In this document: in pieces, positions 5,719 to 14,314 of the stretch | Layout: every line of letters starts with the position of its first letter | Numbering within the stretch: the stretch's first letter is position 1 | Notes under the pieces: model-generated | Told to the model about the DNA's origin: nothing | The model's database searches: none | What the model saw: only the letters and a program-made list of their open reading frames with translations | Made by a program: the position numbers and the translations under genes | Source of the DNA: a bacterium | GTDB lineage: Bacteria > Myxococcota_A > Bradymonadia > UBA7976 > UBA1532 | Direction: 5' to 3' | Length of the DNA stretch: 19,188 nt | Assembly: GCA_030424955.1 (NCBI GenBank) | Contig: JAUHVS010000028.1 | Location: 1 to 19,188 of the forward strand

Positions 5719-6516
5719 TCAGCGGTTGGGATCGCTGCCGATGCGCAGGCCCGTGACGACCTCGTCCTCGGGCGCCTGGAGCAGCACCGCGGCCGTCGCC
5801 GCGCCGGCCACCAGCACCGCGCCGCCCACGCCGATCCACACCCACTGCATGGTGCTCAGGCCGCCGCCCTTCGGCTCGTTGGTGCGGTCCACCTGCAGGA
5901 AGATCTCGAGGCTCGGGGCGTCCTCGCCCTGCACCAGCGCGAAGGGCACCTTGTTGGCGGTGTACTCGCCCCACGGCAGGTAGACCGTGATGGGCAGGGC
6001 GATGTCGGTGGAGCGGAAGCGCTCACGGATCGACATGAAGCGCTGCTTCTTGGCCCGGTTGATGATGCCGGTCTGGGCCTCGAAGAAGATGCGCCCCTTC
6101 TTGTTGGTCTCGCCCTCGGCGGCGGTGAGGGTCACCGCCCCGAAGAGGCTGCGCATCTCGGTGAGCAGATCGCCGATGCGGCGCTTGTGCCGGTCGTTGT
6201 CGGCCAGCTGCTCAGCCTTCAGCGCCGAGCTGAAGGCCTCCTCGACGATCAGCAGCTTGAAGTACGTGGCGGCCCGGTAGTAGGCGGTGCGGAAGTCGGC
6301 CTGGCCGCCGGGCATCTTCCAGGCGCGGTCCAGGAAGCCGCGGGCCTGCTTGTGCAGATCCTTGTTGAAATACAGGATCCCCTGGTCGCGCACGTCCTCG
6401 AGGGTGGTGGCGCCACCGGGCCCCTGGGCCTGCACCGCCGACACCGGCACGGCGACGGTGCCGGTCGCCAGCGCCAGGCTGAACGCGATCAGTCGACTGG
6501 CCTTGCCCATGAGCAT
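5719..6516 (-). CDS. Exported, C-terminally membrane-anchored protein with helical and PEGA-like regions
   Basis: This 265-residue protein is not recognised as a named family. Residues 1-30 look like a signal peptide ending near VQA-Q. Residues 35-125 are helical and repeat-like (DQGILYFNKDLHKQARGFLDRAW, then AYYRAATYFKLLIVEEAFSSALKAEQLA), in the manner of TPR domains. Residues 125-210 are beta-rich with LPWGEYTANKVPF, reminiscent of PEGA domains. Residues 225-247 form one transmembrane helix (WVWIGVGGAVLVAG and on), followed by an 18-residue tail. The likely topology is periplasmic with an inner-membrane anchor. The ATG at 6516-6514 overlaps the TGA of the giant cysteine-rich gene as TGATG, with GGGGA 5 nt upstream, so the two are probably translationally coupled and may work together. 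A second ATG at 6510 is possible. Confidence 0.8.
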   Translation of the reverse strand: MLMGKASRLIAFSLALATGTVAVPVSAVQAQGPGGATTLEDVRDQGILYFNKDLHKQARGFLDRAWKMPGGQADFRTAYYRAATYFKLLIVEEAFSSALKAEQLADNDRHKRRIGDLLTEMRSLFGAVTLTAAEGETNKKGRIFFEAQTGIINRAKKQRFMSIRERFRSTDIALPITVYLPWGEYTANKVPFALVQGEDAPSLEIFLQVDRTNEPKGGGLSTMQWVWIGVGGAVLVAGAATAAVLLQAPEDEVVTGLRIGSDPNR

Positions 6517-9500
6517 CAGTTCCCCACGCAGGTGTTGTTGGCCTGGTTGCAGTTCCCGCTGGCGCAGTCAGCGTTGTCGCGACACTCGACGCAGCGGGTG
6601 TTGGCCCCGTCCTCCAGGCAGTAAGGCTCAGCGCCGGCCGGCGCGCAAGCCGCGTCCGCGCCACACTGGCAGCTGCGCCCCACGCACTGGTTGGCCCGGT
6701 CGGCGTCGCAGGCCCCCGCGGCGCCGCAGGCGGTGCACTCGTTGAGCACCGCGTTCTGGCAGGCCGGGGCGCCGCCGCCGTCGCAGCACAGCTGGTTGGC
6801 GCCGCAGCCGTCGAAGGCCGCGGCGTTCGGGTCGCAGACCTCACAGGTGCTGCCGCCGGCGCCGGCGACACACTGGGGCGCGCCGGCCGCACAGTCGCCG
6901 TCCGCCGAGCAGGTCTGGCCCTGCGCGCAGGCGCCGCAGTTGGCGCCGCCGCAGTCCACGTCCGTCTCGCCGTTGGCGGCGTCCAGGATCTCGTTGGCGC
7001 ACAGGGTCGCGCACACGTTGTTGGTGCACTTGCCCGTGGCGCAGTCGCCGTTGACGGCGCAGGCCTCGCCCGCAGCGCAGCCGGGGCAGCTGCCGCCGCA
7101 GTCCTGGGCGGTCTCGTCGCCGTTCTGCACCCCGTCGTTGCAGGCCGGGGCCTGGCAGGTCACGTTGCAGACCCCGCTGTCGCAGTCGCCGGCGTTGTTG
7201 CAGGCGGTGCCCGCCGCGCAGCCTGCGGGGCAGCCGCCGCCGCAGTCCACGCCCAGCTCGGTGCCGTTCTGCACGGTGTCGTTGCAGTCGGGCGCCTGGC
7301 AGGTGTTGTTGGTGCACACCCCGCTCTCGCAGTCGCCCGGGGCGTTGCAGTCCCGGCCGTCGGCGCACGGATCGCACACGTTGCCGCCGCAGTCGGTGTC
7401 GGTCTCGGCGCCGTTCGGCACGTTGTCGGCGCAGGTGGGGGCCTGGCAGACGCCGCCGGTGCACACGCCGCTGATGCAGTCGGCGCTCACGCTGCAGCCC
7501 AGCCCGTCGGCGCACAGCAGGTTGGCCTGGCGGCAGGCTGCGCCGCCACAGTCCTCGCCCGTCTCCAGGCCGTTGAGGGTGTTGTCGTTGCAGGTGGGCG
7601 CCCGGCAGGTGCCGTTGGTGCACACCAGGCTCTGGCAGTTGGCGTCGCTGTTGCCGCAGGCGTCGCCGTCGGGGCAGGCGCCGCAGGTGCCGCCGCCGCA
7701 GTCGGTGTCGGTCTCGTCGCCGTTGGGGACGCCGTCGTTGCAGGTGGGCGCCTGGCAGACCCCTTGGTCGCAGACGCCGCTGACGCAGTCGATGCCGACG
7801 ACGCAGCCGGCGTCGTTGGCGCACAGCCGGTTGGCGGCGCGACAGACCGCGCCGCCGCAGTCGGTGTCGGTCTCGGCGCCGTTCTGCACGTTGTCGTTGC
7901 AGCGCGGCGCCCGGCAGGTGCCGCCCGTACACACGCCGCTCTGGCAGTCGGCGGCGATGTCACAGTCGTCGGTGTCGTTGCACAGCGCGTCCGCCGCGCG
8001 GCACAGGGCCCCGCCGCAGTCGAGGTCGGTCTCGGCGCCGTTGAGCACGGTGTCGTTGCAGGTGGGCTCGGCGCAGGTGCCGGCCTGGCACACGCCCTCG
8101 ACGCAGTCGCCGCCGATGGCGCAGGTGTCGCCGGTGGCGCAGGGCGGGCAGTTACCGCCGCAGTTGAGATCCGTCTCGGTGCCGTTCTGCACCATGTCGT
8201 CGCAGCGGGGCGCCGCGCAGGTGCCGTTGGTGCACACCAGGCTGACGCAGTCGGCGCCGTTGCCGCAGTCATCACCGTCGACGCAGGGATCGCAGCTGCC
8301 GCCGCAGTCCAGGTCGGTCTCGTCGCCGTTGAAGATGCCGTCGCCGCAGCCGGCCGCGACGCAGACGTTGTTGGTGCACACCGCCGACAGGCAGTCCGCG
8401 GGGGCCACGCACGCCAGGTTGGCGCGGCAGGCGCCGCAGTCGGGGCCACCGCAGTCGACGTCCGTCTCGTTGCCGTTGGCCACGCCGTCGTTGCAGGCCG
8501 GCATCTGGCACAGGCCGTCGCGGCACACGCCGCTCAGGCAGTCCTGGCCGCCCACGCAGGTGTCGGCGACGGCGCAGCGGTCGCACATGTTGGCGCCGCC
8601 GCAGTCGGTGTCGGTCTCGAGGCCGTTGCGCACGTTGTCGTTGCAGGTGGGCGCGCGGCAGGTCTTGTTGCCGGCCGGGCCCTGGCACACGCCGCTGGCG
8701 CAGTCGGCCGCGACCAGGCAGCGGTCCCCGTCGGGGCAGGTGAGCGACAGGGGCGCCTGACGGCAGCTGCCGCCGCAGTCGGTGTCGGTCTCGTCGCCGT
8801 TGGTGACGCCGTCGTTGCAGTTGGCCTCGCCGCAGCGCCCGTTCACGCAGCGGCCGCTGCTGCAGTCGGCGGCGATGGCGCAGCGATCACCCGCGGGGCA
8901 CAGATCGCCCGTGGCCCGGCAGCTCGCGCCGCCGCAGTCGGTGTCGGTCTCGGCGCCGTTGAACACCTGGTCGTTGCAGGTCGGGGCCTGGCACACGTTG
9001 TTGGTGCACACGCCGCTCACGCAGTCGCCGGGGACGGCGCAGCCGGTGCCGTTGGCGCACAGCTGGCCCAGGGCGCGGCAGTCGCCGCCGCAGTCGCGGC
9101 CGGTCTCGGTGCCGTTGCGCTGGTTGTCGTCGCAGGCGAAGCACGCGCCGCTGGCCTCATCGCACAGCGGCCCGTTGTTCGGGCTGAGCTGGCACTCCAC
9201 GTCGGCGCGGCAGCCCCGGCACGAGAAGTTGCCCGCGTCGCAGATGGGCGCGCCGGCGCCGCACCCGGCGTCGTCGTTGGGGTCGCAGGTCTGGCAGGAG
9301 CCGTTGGCCACGCACTGATCGCGGCCGTCGGGGCCCCGGTCGGCGCACTCCTGGTCGCTGGCGCACGCGCTGCAGCTGATGCCGCCCGAGATCCGGCAGA
9401 TGGGCAGGGTGCGGGTGTTGTCGCAGCCCTCGTTGGTGCCGGGATCGCAGACCTCGCAGAAGGCCGCGAGCCCGTCGTTGACATCGGCGGTGGGCACGCA

Positions 9501-12476
9501 GCGGCTGCGGGCCCCCAGGCCGGCGCAGTCCGCGGCGTCGCGGCAGGCCACGCACTCGCCGTCGACGCCCGCGCCCGCGCAGAAGGGCCGCACGCCGCCG
9601 CACACGCCGTTGACGTTCAGCACGCCGCAGGTGCACTCGCGGCGCACGCAGCGGTTGGTGGCGTCTGGGTCGCAGGCGCTGGCCGCGCCCTCGCAGGTCG
9701 CGCAGCGGTCCATCGAGGTGCCGACGCAGGCCTGCTCACCCACGGCGCCGCAGCACAGCTGGTTGGGGCCGCAGTTGTCGTGGTTGGCCAGGTCGCACTC
9801 GACGCAGCGGCCGTCACCCTCGGTGCAGATCAGCCCGTTGGGGCACTCGGCGTCGTTGCGGCAGCCGCGGCAGCGCAGGGAGTCGCCGTCGCACACGGGG
9901 CTGAGGCTGCCCTCGCCCCCGCAGGTGCTGAAGTCGTTGGGGTCACACGAGTTGCACTGGCCGCCGACGCACTGCTGGCCGGCGCCACACTCCGCGTCGA
10001 CGTTGCACACCCGGCAGGTGCGGCTGTTGCCGTCGCAGATGGGGCGGCCGGTGTTGCACCCGTCGGCGGGCTGCTGGTTGTTGGTGACCTGCGGGTTGGT
10101 GCCCAGGTCGCACGCCTCGCAGCGCTGGCCCACGCACTGGTCGCGGGTGCCGGGGCGCTGCTGGCAGTCCAGATCTGCGCCGCAGGGCTCGCAGCTGCCG
10201 GCGACGCAGATGGGCGTGGCGCTGTCCTCGCGGCAGCCGCGGTGGCCGTCGGCGGCGTCGCACTCCACGCACACGGCGTTGACGCACTCAGGGGTGCCAG
10301 GGCGGGCGGCGCAGTCGGCGTCGCCGCGGCACTGCACACAGATGCCCAGCTCGTCGTTGCACACCGGCGTCGCGCCGCCGCAGGGATCGTTGGCGCCGCA
10401 GCGGCACTCGCGGTCGTCACAGCTGTTGGTGGACAGCACGTCGCAGGTGCCCAGGCCGACGGCGGCCGCGCAGCTCTCGCACACGTCGCCCGCGCCGGGC
10501 CCGGTGGGCACGCAGGCGCCGTCGCAGCACAGGCGGTCGAGGGGGCAGTCGGCGTTGCCGCGGCACTCGTTGCAGGTGCCGCCGCCCACCTGGGGGTCGC
10601 ACAGCTCGCTGCCGGCGCGGCACAGCCGGCCGTCGCCGCCGCACTCGCAGGTGCGGTCGCTGCAGACGTTGCTGAGGTTGCCGTTGCAGGCCACGCCGCA
10701 GGTCTCGCAGCCGTTCGCGCCGTCGAACTGGGTGGGCACGCAGCGGGGCGCGCCGTCGGCGCCGGCGCAGCACAGCTCGTCGGCCTGGCAGCCGCTGTGA
10801 TCGCTGGGATCGCACCGCTCGCACTGGCCGTCGACGCACTCGTCGCCGTTGCCGGCCTCGGTCTCGCCGCACTCGCCGTCATCCTCGCAGGCGCGGCAGA
10901 CGTTGCGGACGGGATCGCAGAAGGGCTCGGCCTGGTTGACCGTGCAGCCCACCTGGCTGGCCGGATCGCAGCCCTCGCAGCGGCCCTCGAAGCACTCCGA
11001 GCCCAGCCCGCACTCGGCGCTGTCCACGCAGGGGCGGCACAGGCCGGCGGCGCAGATGGGGCTGAAGGGGTCGCAGCCGGCGTTGGTGTCGGGGTTGCAC
11101 TCGGTGCAGGTGCCGGCGACGCAGAAGTTCTGGTCGCCCACGCGGAGCTCGCACTCGGCGTTGTTCATGCACCCGACGCACAGGCCGTTGGCGCCGCAGA
11201 TGGGGCGGTCGGCGTCGAAGTCGCACTGCAGATCGCGGCTGGCGGGGTCGCACTCGCTGCAGCGGTTGTCGACGCACACCCGGTTGTCGCCGCACTCCTG
11301 GTCGCGCTCACAGGCGACGCAGGTGACCGGCTGGCCGATCTCGGCGCGGCAGAAGGGCCGCTCGCCGCCGCAGGCGTCCTCTTCGCCGCACTGGCACACG
11401 CCGCCCTCGCAGCGGTCGCTGGTGGTGATGTCGCAGGCGACGCCGCAGCCGCCGCAGTTGCCCTGGTCTTGGGGGATGCAGCGGTCGTTGCAGCACAGCT
11501 CGCCGCCGCCGCAGTCGTTGGTGTCGCGGCAGGCCACGCAGCCGCCGTCGGTGCAGAAGGGGGTGGGATCGGCGCAGGCGGCGCCGTCGGCGTTGGCCGC
11601 GCAGGCGCAGGTGCGGCCGGCGGCGCAGCTGTCGGCCTCGACGCCACAGCCCGTGGCGCAGTCGGTGCACTGGGTGGTCGACACCGCCACGCAGGTGGGG
11701 GTCTCGCCCTGGGCGCAGCACAGCTCGCCCGCGCCGCAGCCGTCGTGGATCCCGTCGCCGGCGATCCGGCAGGGCAGGCAGCGGTTGCCGACGCAGACGG
11801 GGGTCGCCGGGGTGTCGGCGCAGTCGCTGTCGGCGGCGCAGTCCTCGGCGCAGACGAAGCCCTCGTCCACCTGGCCATCGCAGTCGTTGTCGAGCTCGTC
11901 GCAGACCTCGCTGGCGGCGAAGGCCTCGACCGCCGCGGGGCCCTGCTCGATGAGGCACTGGCCGCGGCCGTCGGTGAAGTCGAGGCGGTTGCCGCTGCCG
12001 ACGCCGCCGTCCGCGTCGGCGCTCCCGCTGCCCACCTGGCGGGGGTCCTGGTGCAGCTTGACCAGGCAGCCGTCGCCGCAGGCGTCGCCGAAGTTCACGC
12101 GGTCACACAGGCTCGCGGTGCCCGCGGTGGTGCGCACGTACAGCTCGGCGGCGTAGGTGTCGCCGGGGGCGATGGTGGGGAAGCGGCTGCCCACGGGCAC
12201 CAGGTTGCTGTCGGCCCAGCGCATGGGCACGCGGAACACGGCGGGGGTGGCGCCCTGCTTCTGCAGCAGCAGGCAGGCGTTCACGTCGCCCGCCGGGGCC
12301 GCCTCATCGAGGCGCGCCGTGCACTGCGCCTGCCCCCCCTGCGCGGTGGGCGGCCCCAGGCAGCCCGCCAGATCCAAGGTGACGTCGGTGAGGTTGTAGA
12401 CGGTCTCCGGCTCTTTACAGCCGAAGGCCAACGCCCCCAGGACCAGAGTCCACACCGTGACGGTCAGTGCCCGCAT
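6516..12476 (-). CDS. Giant cysteine-rich repeat lipoprotein
   Basis: The product has 1,986 residues. It starts with a signal peptide and an imperfect lipobox (ALAFGC, Cys20, followed by Lys). The ATG at 12476 has GGAG 6 nt upstream; an in-frame extension to 12509 would spoil the signal. After an N-terminal domain of about 160 residues comes a MopE-type motif CDELDNDCDGQVDEG (from Cys192), a known metal/calcium-binding signature. Residues from about 205 to 1114 hold many CDPxxxxGC...PxCxxxxCRxC and GELCC-type modules. Residues 1115-1880 are 15 tandem copies of a C-N-D-x-V-x-N-G-x-E-T-D-x-D-C-G-G repeat averaging 51 residues. The last 106 residues return to the first module type. There is no sorting tag such as MYXO-CTERM at the end. 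A long disulfide-stabilised surface or adhesive stalk is the likely structure (inference); the ligand is unknown. Its promoter lies at 12508-12537. Confidence 0.9.
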   Translation of the reverse strand: MRALTVTVWTLVLGALAFGCKEPETVYNLTDVTLDLAGCLGPPTAQGGQAQCTARLDEAAPAGDVNACLLLQKQGATPAVFRVPMRWADSNLVPVGSRFPTIAPGDTYAAELYVRTTAGTASLCDRVNFGDACGDGCLVKLHQDPRQVGSGSADADGGVGSGNRLDFTDGRGQCLIEQGPAAVEAFAASEVCDELDNDCDGQVDEGFVCAEDCAADSDCADTPATPVCVGNRCLPCRIAGDGIHDGCGAGELCCAQGETPTCVAVSTTQCTDCATGCGVEADSCAAGRTCACAANADGAACADPTPFCTDGGCVACRDTNDCGGGELCCNDRCIPQDQGNCGGCGVACDITTSDRCEGGVCQCGEEDACGGERPFCRAEIGQPVTCVACERDQECGDNRVCVDNRCSECDPASRDLQCDFDADRPICGANGLCVGCMNNAECELRVGDQNFCVAGTCTECNPDTNAGCDPFSPICAAGLCRPCVDSAECGLGSECFEGRCEGCDPASQVGCTVNQAEPFCDPVRNVCRACEDDGECGETEAGNGDECVDGQCERCDPSDHSGCQADELCCAGADGAPRCVPTQFDGANGCETCGVACNGNLSNVCSDRTCECGGDGRLCRAGSELCDPQVGGGTCNECRGNADCPLDRLCCDGACVPTGPGAGDVCESCAAAVGLGTCDVLSTNSCDDRECRCGANDPCGGATPVCNDELGICVQCRGDADCAARPGTPECVNAVCVECDAADGHRGCREDSATPICVAGSCEPCGADLDCQQRPGTRDQCVGQRCEACDLGTNPQVTNNQQPADGCNTGRPICDGNSRTCRVCNVDAECGAGQQCVGGQCNSCDPNDFSTCGGEGSLSPVCDGDSLRCRGCRNDAECPNGLICTEGDGRCVECDLANHDNCGPNQLCCGAVGEQACVGTSMDRCATCEGAASACDPDATNRCVRRECTCGVLNVNGVCGGVRPFCAGAGVDGECVACRDAADCAGLGARSRCVPTADVNDGLAAFCEVCDPGTNEGCDNTRTLPICRISGGISCSACASDQECADRGPDGRDQCVANGSCQTCDPNDDAGCGAGAPICDAGNFSCRGCRADVECQLSPNNGPLCDEASGACFACDDNQRNGTETGRDCGGDCRALGQLCANGTGCAVPGDCVSGVCTNNVCQAPTCNDQVFNGAETDTDCGGASCRATGDLCPAGDRCAIAADCSSGRCVNGRCGEANCNDGVTNGDETDTDCGGSCRQAPLSLTCPDGDRCLVAADCASGVCQGPAGNKTCRAPTCNDNVRNGLETDTDCGGANMCDRCAVADTCVGGQDCLSGVCRDGLCQMPACNDGVANGNETDVDCGGPDCGACRANLACVAPADCLSAVCTNNVCVAAGCGDGIFNGDETDLDCGGSCDPCVDGDDCGNGADCVSLVCTNGTCAAPRCDDMVQNGTETDLNCGGNCPPCATGDTCAIGGDCVEGVCQAGTCAEPTCNDTVLNGAETDLDCGGALCRAADALCNDTDDCDIAADCQSGVCTGGTCRAPRCNDNVQNGAETDTDCGGAVCRAANRLCANDAGCVVGIDCVSGVCDQGVCQAPTCNDGVPNGDETDTDCGGGTCGACPDGDACGNSDANCQSLVCTNGTCRAPTCNDNTLNGLETGEDCGGAACRQANLLCADGLGCSVSADCISGVCTGGVCQAPTCADNVPNGAETDTDCGGNVCDPCADGRDCNAPGDCESGVCTNNTCQAPDCNDTVQNGTELGVDCGGGCPAGCAAGTACNNAGDCDSGVCNVTCQAPACNDGVQNGDETAQDCGGSCPGCAAGEACAVNGDCATGKCTNNVCATLCANEILDAANGETDVDCGGANCGACAQGQTCSADGDCAAGAPQCVAGAGGSTCEVCDPNAAAFDGCGANQLCCDGGGAPACQNAVLNECTACGAAGACDADRANQCVGRSCQCGADAACAPAGAEPYCLEDGANTRCVECRDNADCASGNCNQANNTCVGN
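6837..9134 (-). repeat. 15 tandem NGxETDxDCGG cysteine repeats (coding)
   Basis: This stretch encodes residues 1115-1880 of the cysteine-rich lipoprotein. I counted 15 consecutive units of about 47-58 residues, each starting C-x-D/N, then NGxETDxDCGGxC, a middle Cys pair, and ending DCxSGVCxxxxCxAPx. Units 14-15 are the most diverged; unit 15 has the insertion DAANGETDVDCGG. Some DNA blocks are identical between units: CAGTCGGTGTCGGTCTC (plus strand) starts at 7390, 7699, 7858, 8602, 8776 and 8935. Confidence 0.9.
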
Positions 12477-12507
12477 CACTCGCTCCAATGCATCTCTCCC
12501 CGGGGCC

Positions 12508-12537
12508 ATTTCACCAGAGCAGGCCCGGGCCCATCAA
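12508..12537 (-). promoter_or_regulatory. Sigma-70-like promoter of the cysteine-rich lipoprotein
   Basis: TTGATG (12537-12532) and TGAAAT (12513-12508) on the minus strand are 18 nt apart, each matching consensus at 4 of 6 bases. A start near 12501 would give a leader of about 25 nt to the ATG at 12476. It lies after the GH1 stop and the hairpin at 12554, so the lipoprotein gene probably has its own transcription unit. Confidence 0.4.
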
Positions 12538-12553
12538 TCTCGTGCTGCGGACC

Positions 12554-12567
12554 GCCCCAGTCGGGGC
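12554..12567 (-). terminator. GC hairpin downstream of the GH1 gene
   Basis: GCCCC, loop of 4, GGGGC form a 5-bp stem 6 nt beyond the GH1 stop codon on the minus strand. No T-run follows. Its place between the GH1 stop and the next promoter suits a terminator. Confidence 0.3.
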
Positions 12568-12573
12568 CGCGCG

Positions 12574-14229
12574 TTACGGGCTGGCGCCGCCGTGGGTCTC
12601 GGGGCTCATGGGCCCGGTCCCCCCGTAGGTGCGCCGGTGTGCTGCCGTCACGGATCGCGTCAGCGCGATCTCGCCCAGCGCGGTGGCGCCGGCGGTCGCG
12701 GTGCGAGCGTAGGTGCTCCGGTCCACCCGGTACAGGCCGAATCGCGGCTCGTAGCCCTCGGCCCACTCGAAGTTGTCCATGAGCGACCAGTGGTAGTAGC
12801 CGCGCACGTCCGCGCCGTCCGCCATGGCCCGCCCGATCTGCTCCAGGGTGCGCACCACGTTCTCGGCGCGGCGCGCGCCGTTCTCGGCGGCGATGCCGGC
12901 CTCGGTCACCACCAGCGGCAGGTCGGGGTAGCGGGCGCTGAGGTCCATCAGGATGGTGTGCAGGCCGGGCTCGTAGAACTCGTAGCCCATGGTCTCGACC
13001 CACTTGCTGGGGTCGCTGACCGGCAGGCAGGCGGCGTCGAGGATGCCGCCGAAGCAGGGGGTGGCGCCGATGGCGCGGATCAGCGCCGGGCGGGCGGTCA
13101 CCCCGGCGCGGAAGTAGTACTGCACGCCCAGCCAGTCGAGGGTGTCCGCCCAGTCCGGGTGGGGCTCCTCGGCCACGCCGTCGAGGTCGCGGTCGAAGGC
13201 CCCGGCCCGCAGGGCGTCGGGGTAGAGGTGGTGGTAGATGTACCAGACCGTCTCGGCGGCCCGGACGTCGTCGGGATCAGCGCTCGGCTGCCCGCCCCGC
13301 GCCGGCTGCCAGTCCACCACCGACAGCGACAGCCCGATGTCGGTCGCGCGGCCGTCGCCGTCGGCGTCGATGGTGTCGTTGGCCTGGATGGCCCGGTACA
13401 TCGCGGCGTGGGCGTCGAGGAACGCGGCGTAGGCCGTCAGCAGGCGGTCGAAGTCGGTGATGACCAGGGACTTGCCCGGGGGGAAGATCCCCGCGCCGTA
13501 GGCGGCGAGCAGGTAGTTGATGGGCTCGTTGATCGTGCACCACTCGTCGACCCGGTCGCCGTAGCGGGCCGCCAGCAGCCCGGCGAACTCGGCCAGCTCG
13601 GCCACCAGCGCCTGCTGGCCCTTGGGGTGCGCCCAGCCGCACAGGTTGGTGTCGGTGGGCTCGGCGTCGTCGTCGCAGTCGGGCTGGCGGAAGTCGTGGG
13701 CCCACAGCGGGTTCGAGAAGTGGTGCACGGTGATCATGGGCCGGATGCCCGCCGCGAGCAGCGCGTCGATGACCTGGTCGTAGTGGGCCAGCGCGGCGGT
13801 GTCGGTGGCGCCCCGGGTGGGCTCTATGCGGGCCCACGGGATGTTCAGGCGGTAGGCGTCCAGGTGCATCGCCTGCAGCAGCCCCACGTCCGCGACGGCG
13901 TTGGCGTAGCCGCGCACGGCCTCGCCCACCGGCACGCCCTGGCCCTGGCCGCCCTCGGCCGCCGGCAGGGTCCACCAGTGCCAGTCGCCGGCCACGATGC
14001 CCTCTTCGATCTGGGCGGCGGCGGTGGCGGCCCCGAAGCGGAAGCCGTGGCGGCCCTCGGGGCTCGACAGGGACGCCATGCGGCTGAAGCTCAGCGCGCC
14101 GTCGGCGGACCAGGTCGGCGCGGCGAGGGGGGGCGGGGCGGCCGGGGTCGGCGCGTCGTCGCAGGCGAGCAGCGGCGTGACGAGCGCGGCCACACAGGCG
14201 GTGCGGGCCAGGATCTGGCGGATACCCAT
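12574..14229 (-). CDS. Glycoside hydrolase family 1 lipoprotein (beta-glycosidase)
   Basis: The product is a 551-residue envelope-anchored GH1 TIM-barrel enzyme, a family that hydrolyses terminal beta-linked glucose, galactose and similar sugars with retention. The signal ends in lipobox LLAC (Cys23), then Asp and a Pro/Ala linker. The barrel begins near GFRFGAATAAAQIE (about residue 65). The acid/base is Glu235 in TINEP, the nucleophile Glu443 in VVTEAG, and the conserved end is YYHWSLMDNFEWAEGYEPRFGLYRVD. Two DxDxDG calcium-type loops are inserted, DADGDG near residue 285 and DRDLDG near 347. Most GH1 enzymes have TENG at the nucleophile; here it is TEAG. The ATG at 14229 has GGAGG 5 nt upstream. 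The gene follows the NrtR-like regulator by 85 bp on the same strand, so a shared operon and sugar-linked control are likely. The exact substrate cannot be told. Confidence 0.92.
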   Translation of the reverse strand: MGIRQILARTACVAALVTPLLACDDAPTPAAPPPLAAPTWSADGALSFSRMASLSSPEGRHGFRFGAATAAAQIEEGIVAGDWHWWTLPAAEGGQGQGVPVGEAVRGYANAVADVGLLQAMHLDAYRLNIPWARIEPTRGATDTAALAHYDQVIDALLAAGIRPMITVHHFSNPLWAHDFRQPDCDDDAEPTDTNLCGWAHPKGQQALVAELAEFAGLLAARYGDRVDEWCTINEPINYLLAAYGAGIFPPGKSLVITDFDRLLTAYAAFLDAHAAMYRAIQANDTIDADGDGRATDIGLSLSVVDWQPARGGQPSADPDDVRAAETVWYIYHHLYPDALRAGAFDRDLDGVAEEPHPDWADTLDWLGVQYYFRAGVTARPALIRAIGATPCFGGILDAACLPVSDPSKWVETMGYEFYEPGLHTILMDLSARYPDLPLVVTEAGIAAENGARRAENVVRTLEQIGRAMADGADVRGYYHWSLMDNFEWAEGYEPRFGLYRVDRSTYARTATAGATALGEIALTRSVTAAHRRTYGGTGPMSPETHGGASP

Positions 14230-14314
14230 GGGAGCCTCCGAGGGGGGACGCGGGTGGCGTCGCCGACGGTAGCACGGGCCCCGCGCAGGCGCAGGTCAGG
14301 CCTGGGGCAGGGGG

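Noticed and set aside
6837..9134. Regular repeats that might suggest a CRISPR array
   Set aside because: Units are about 150 bp, imperfect, and keep a protein reading frame with conserved cysteines. There are no short identical repeats with unique spacers and no cas genes.
7764..12782. A 1,672-codon plus-strand open frame opposite the Cys-rich lipoprotein
   Set aside because: Its translation is a monotonous Ala/Val/Gly/His mix with no domain or signal. Stops are rare antisense to GC-rich, codon-biased repeats, and the minus-strand reading has signal peptide, conserved repeats and ribosome site.
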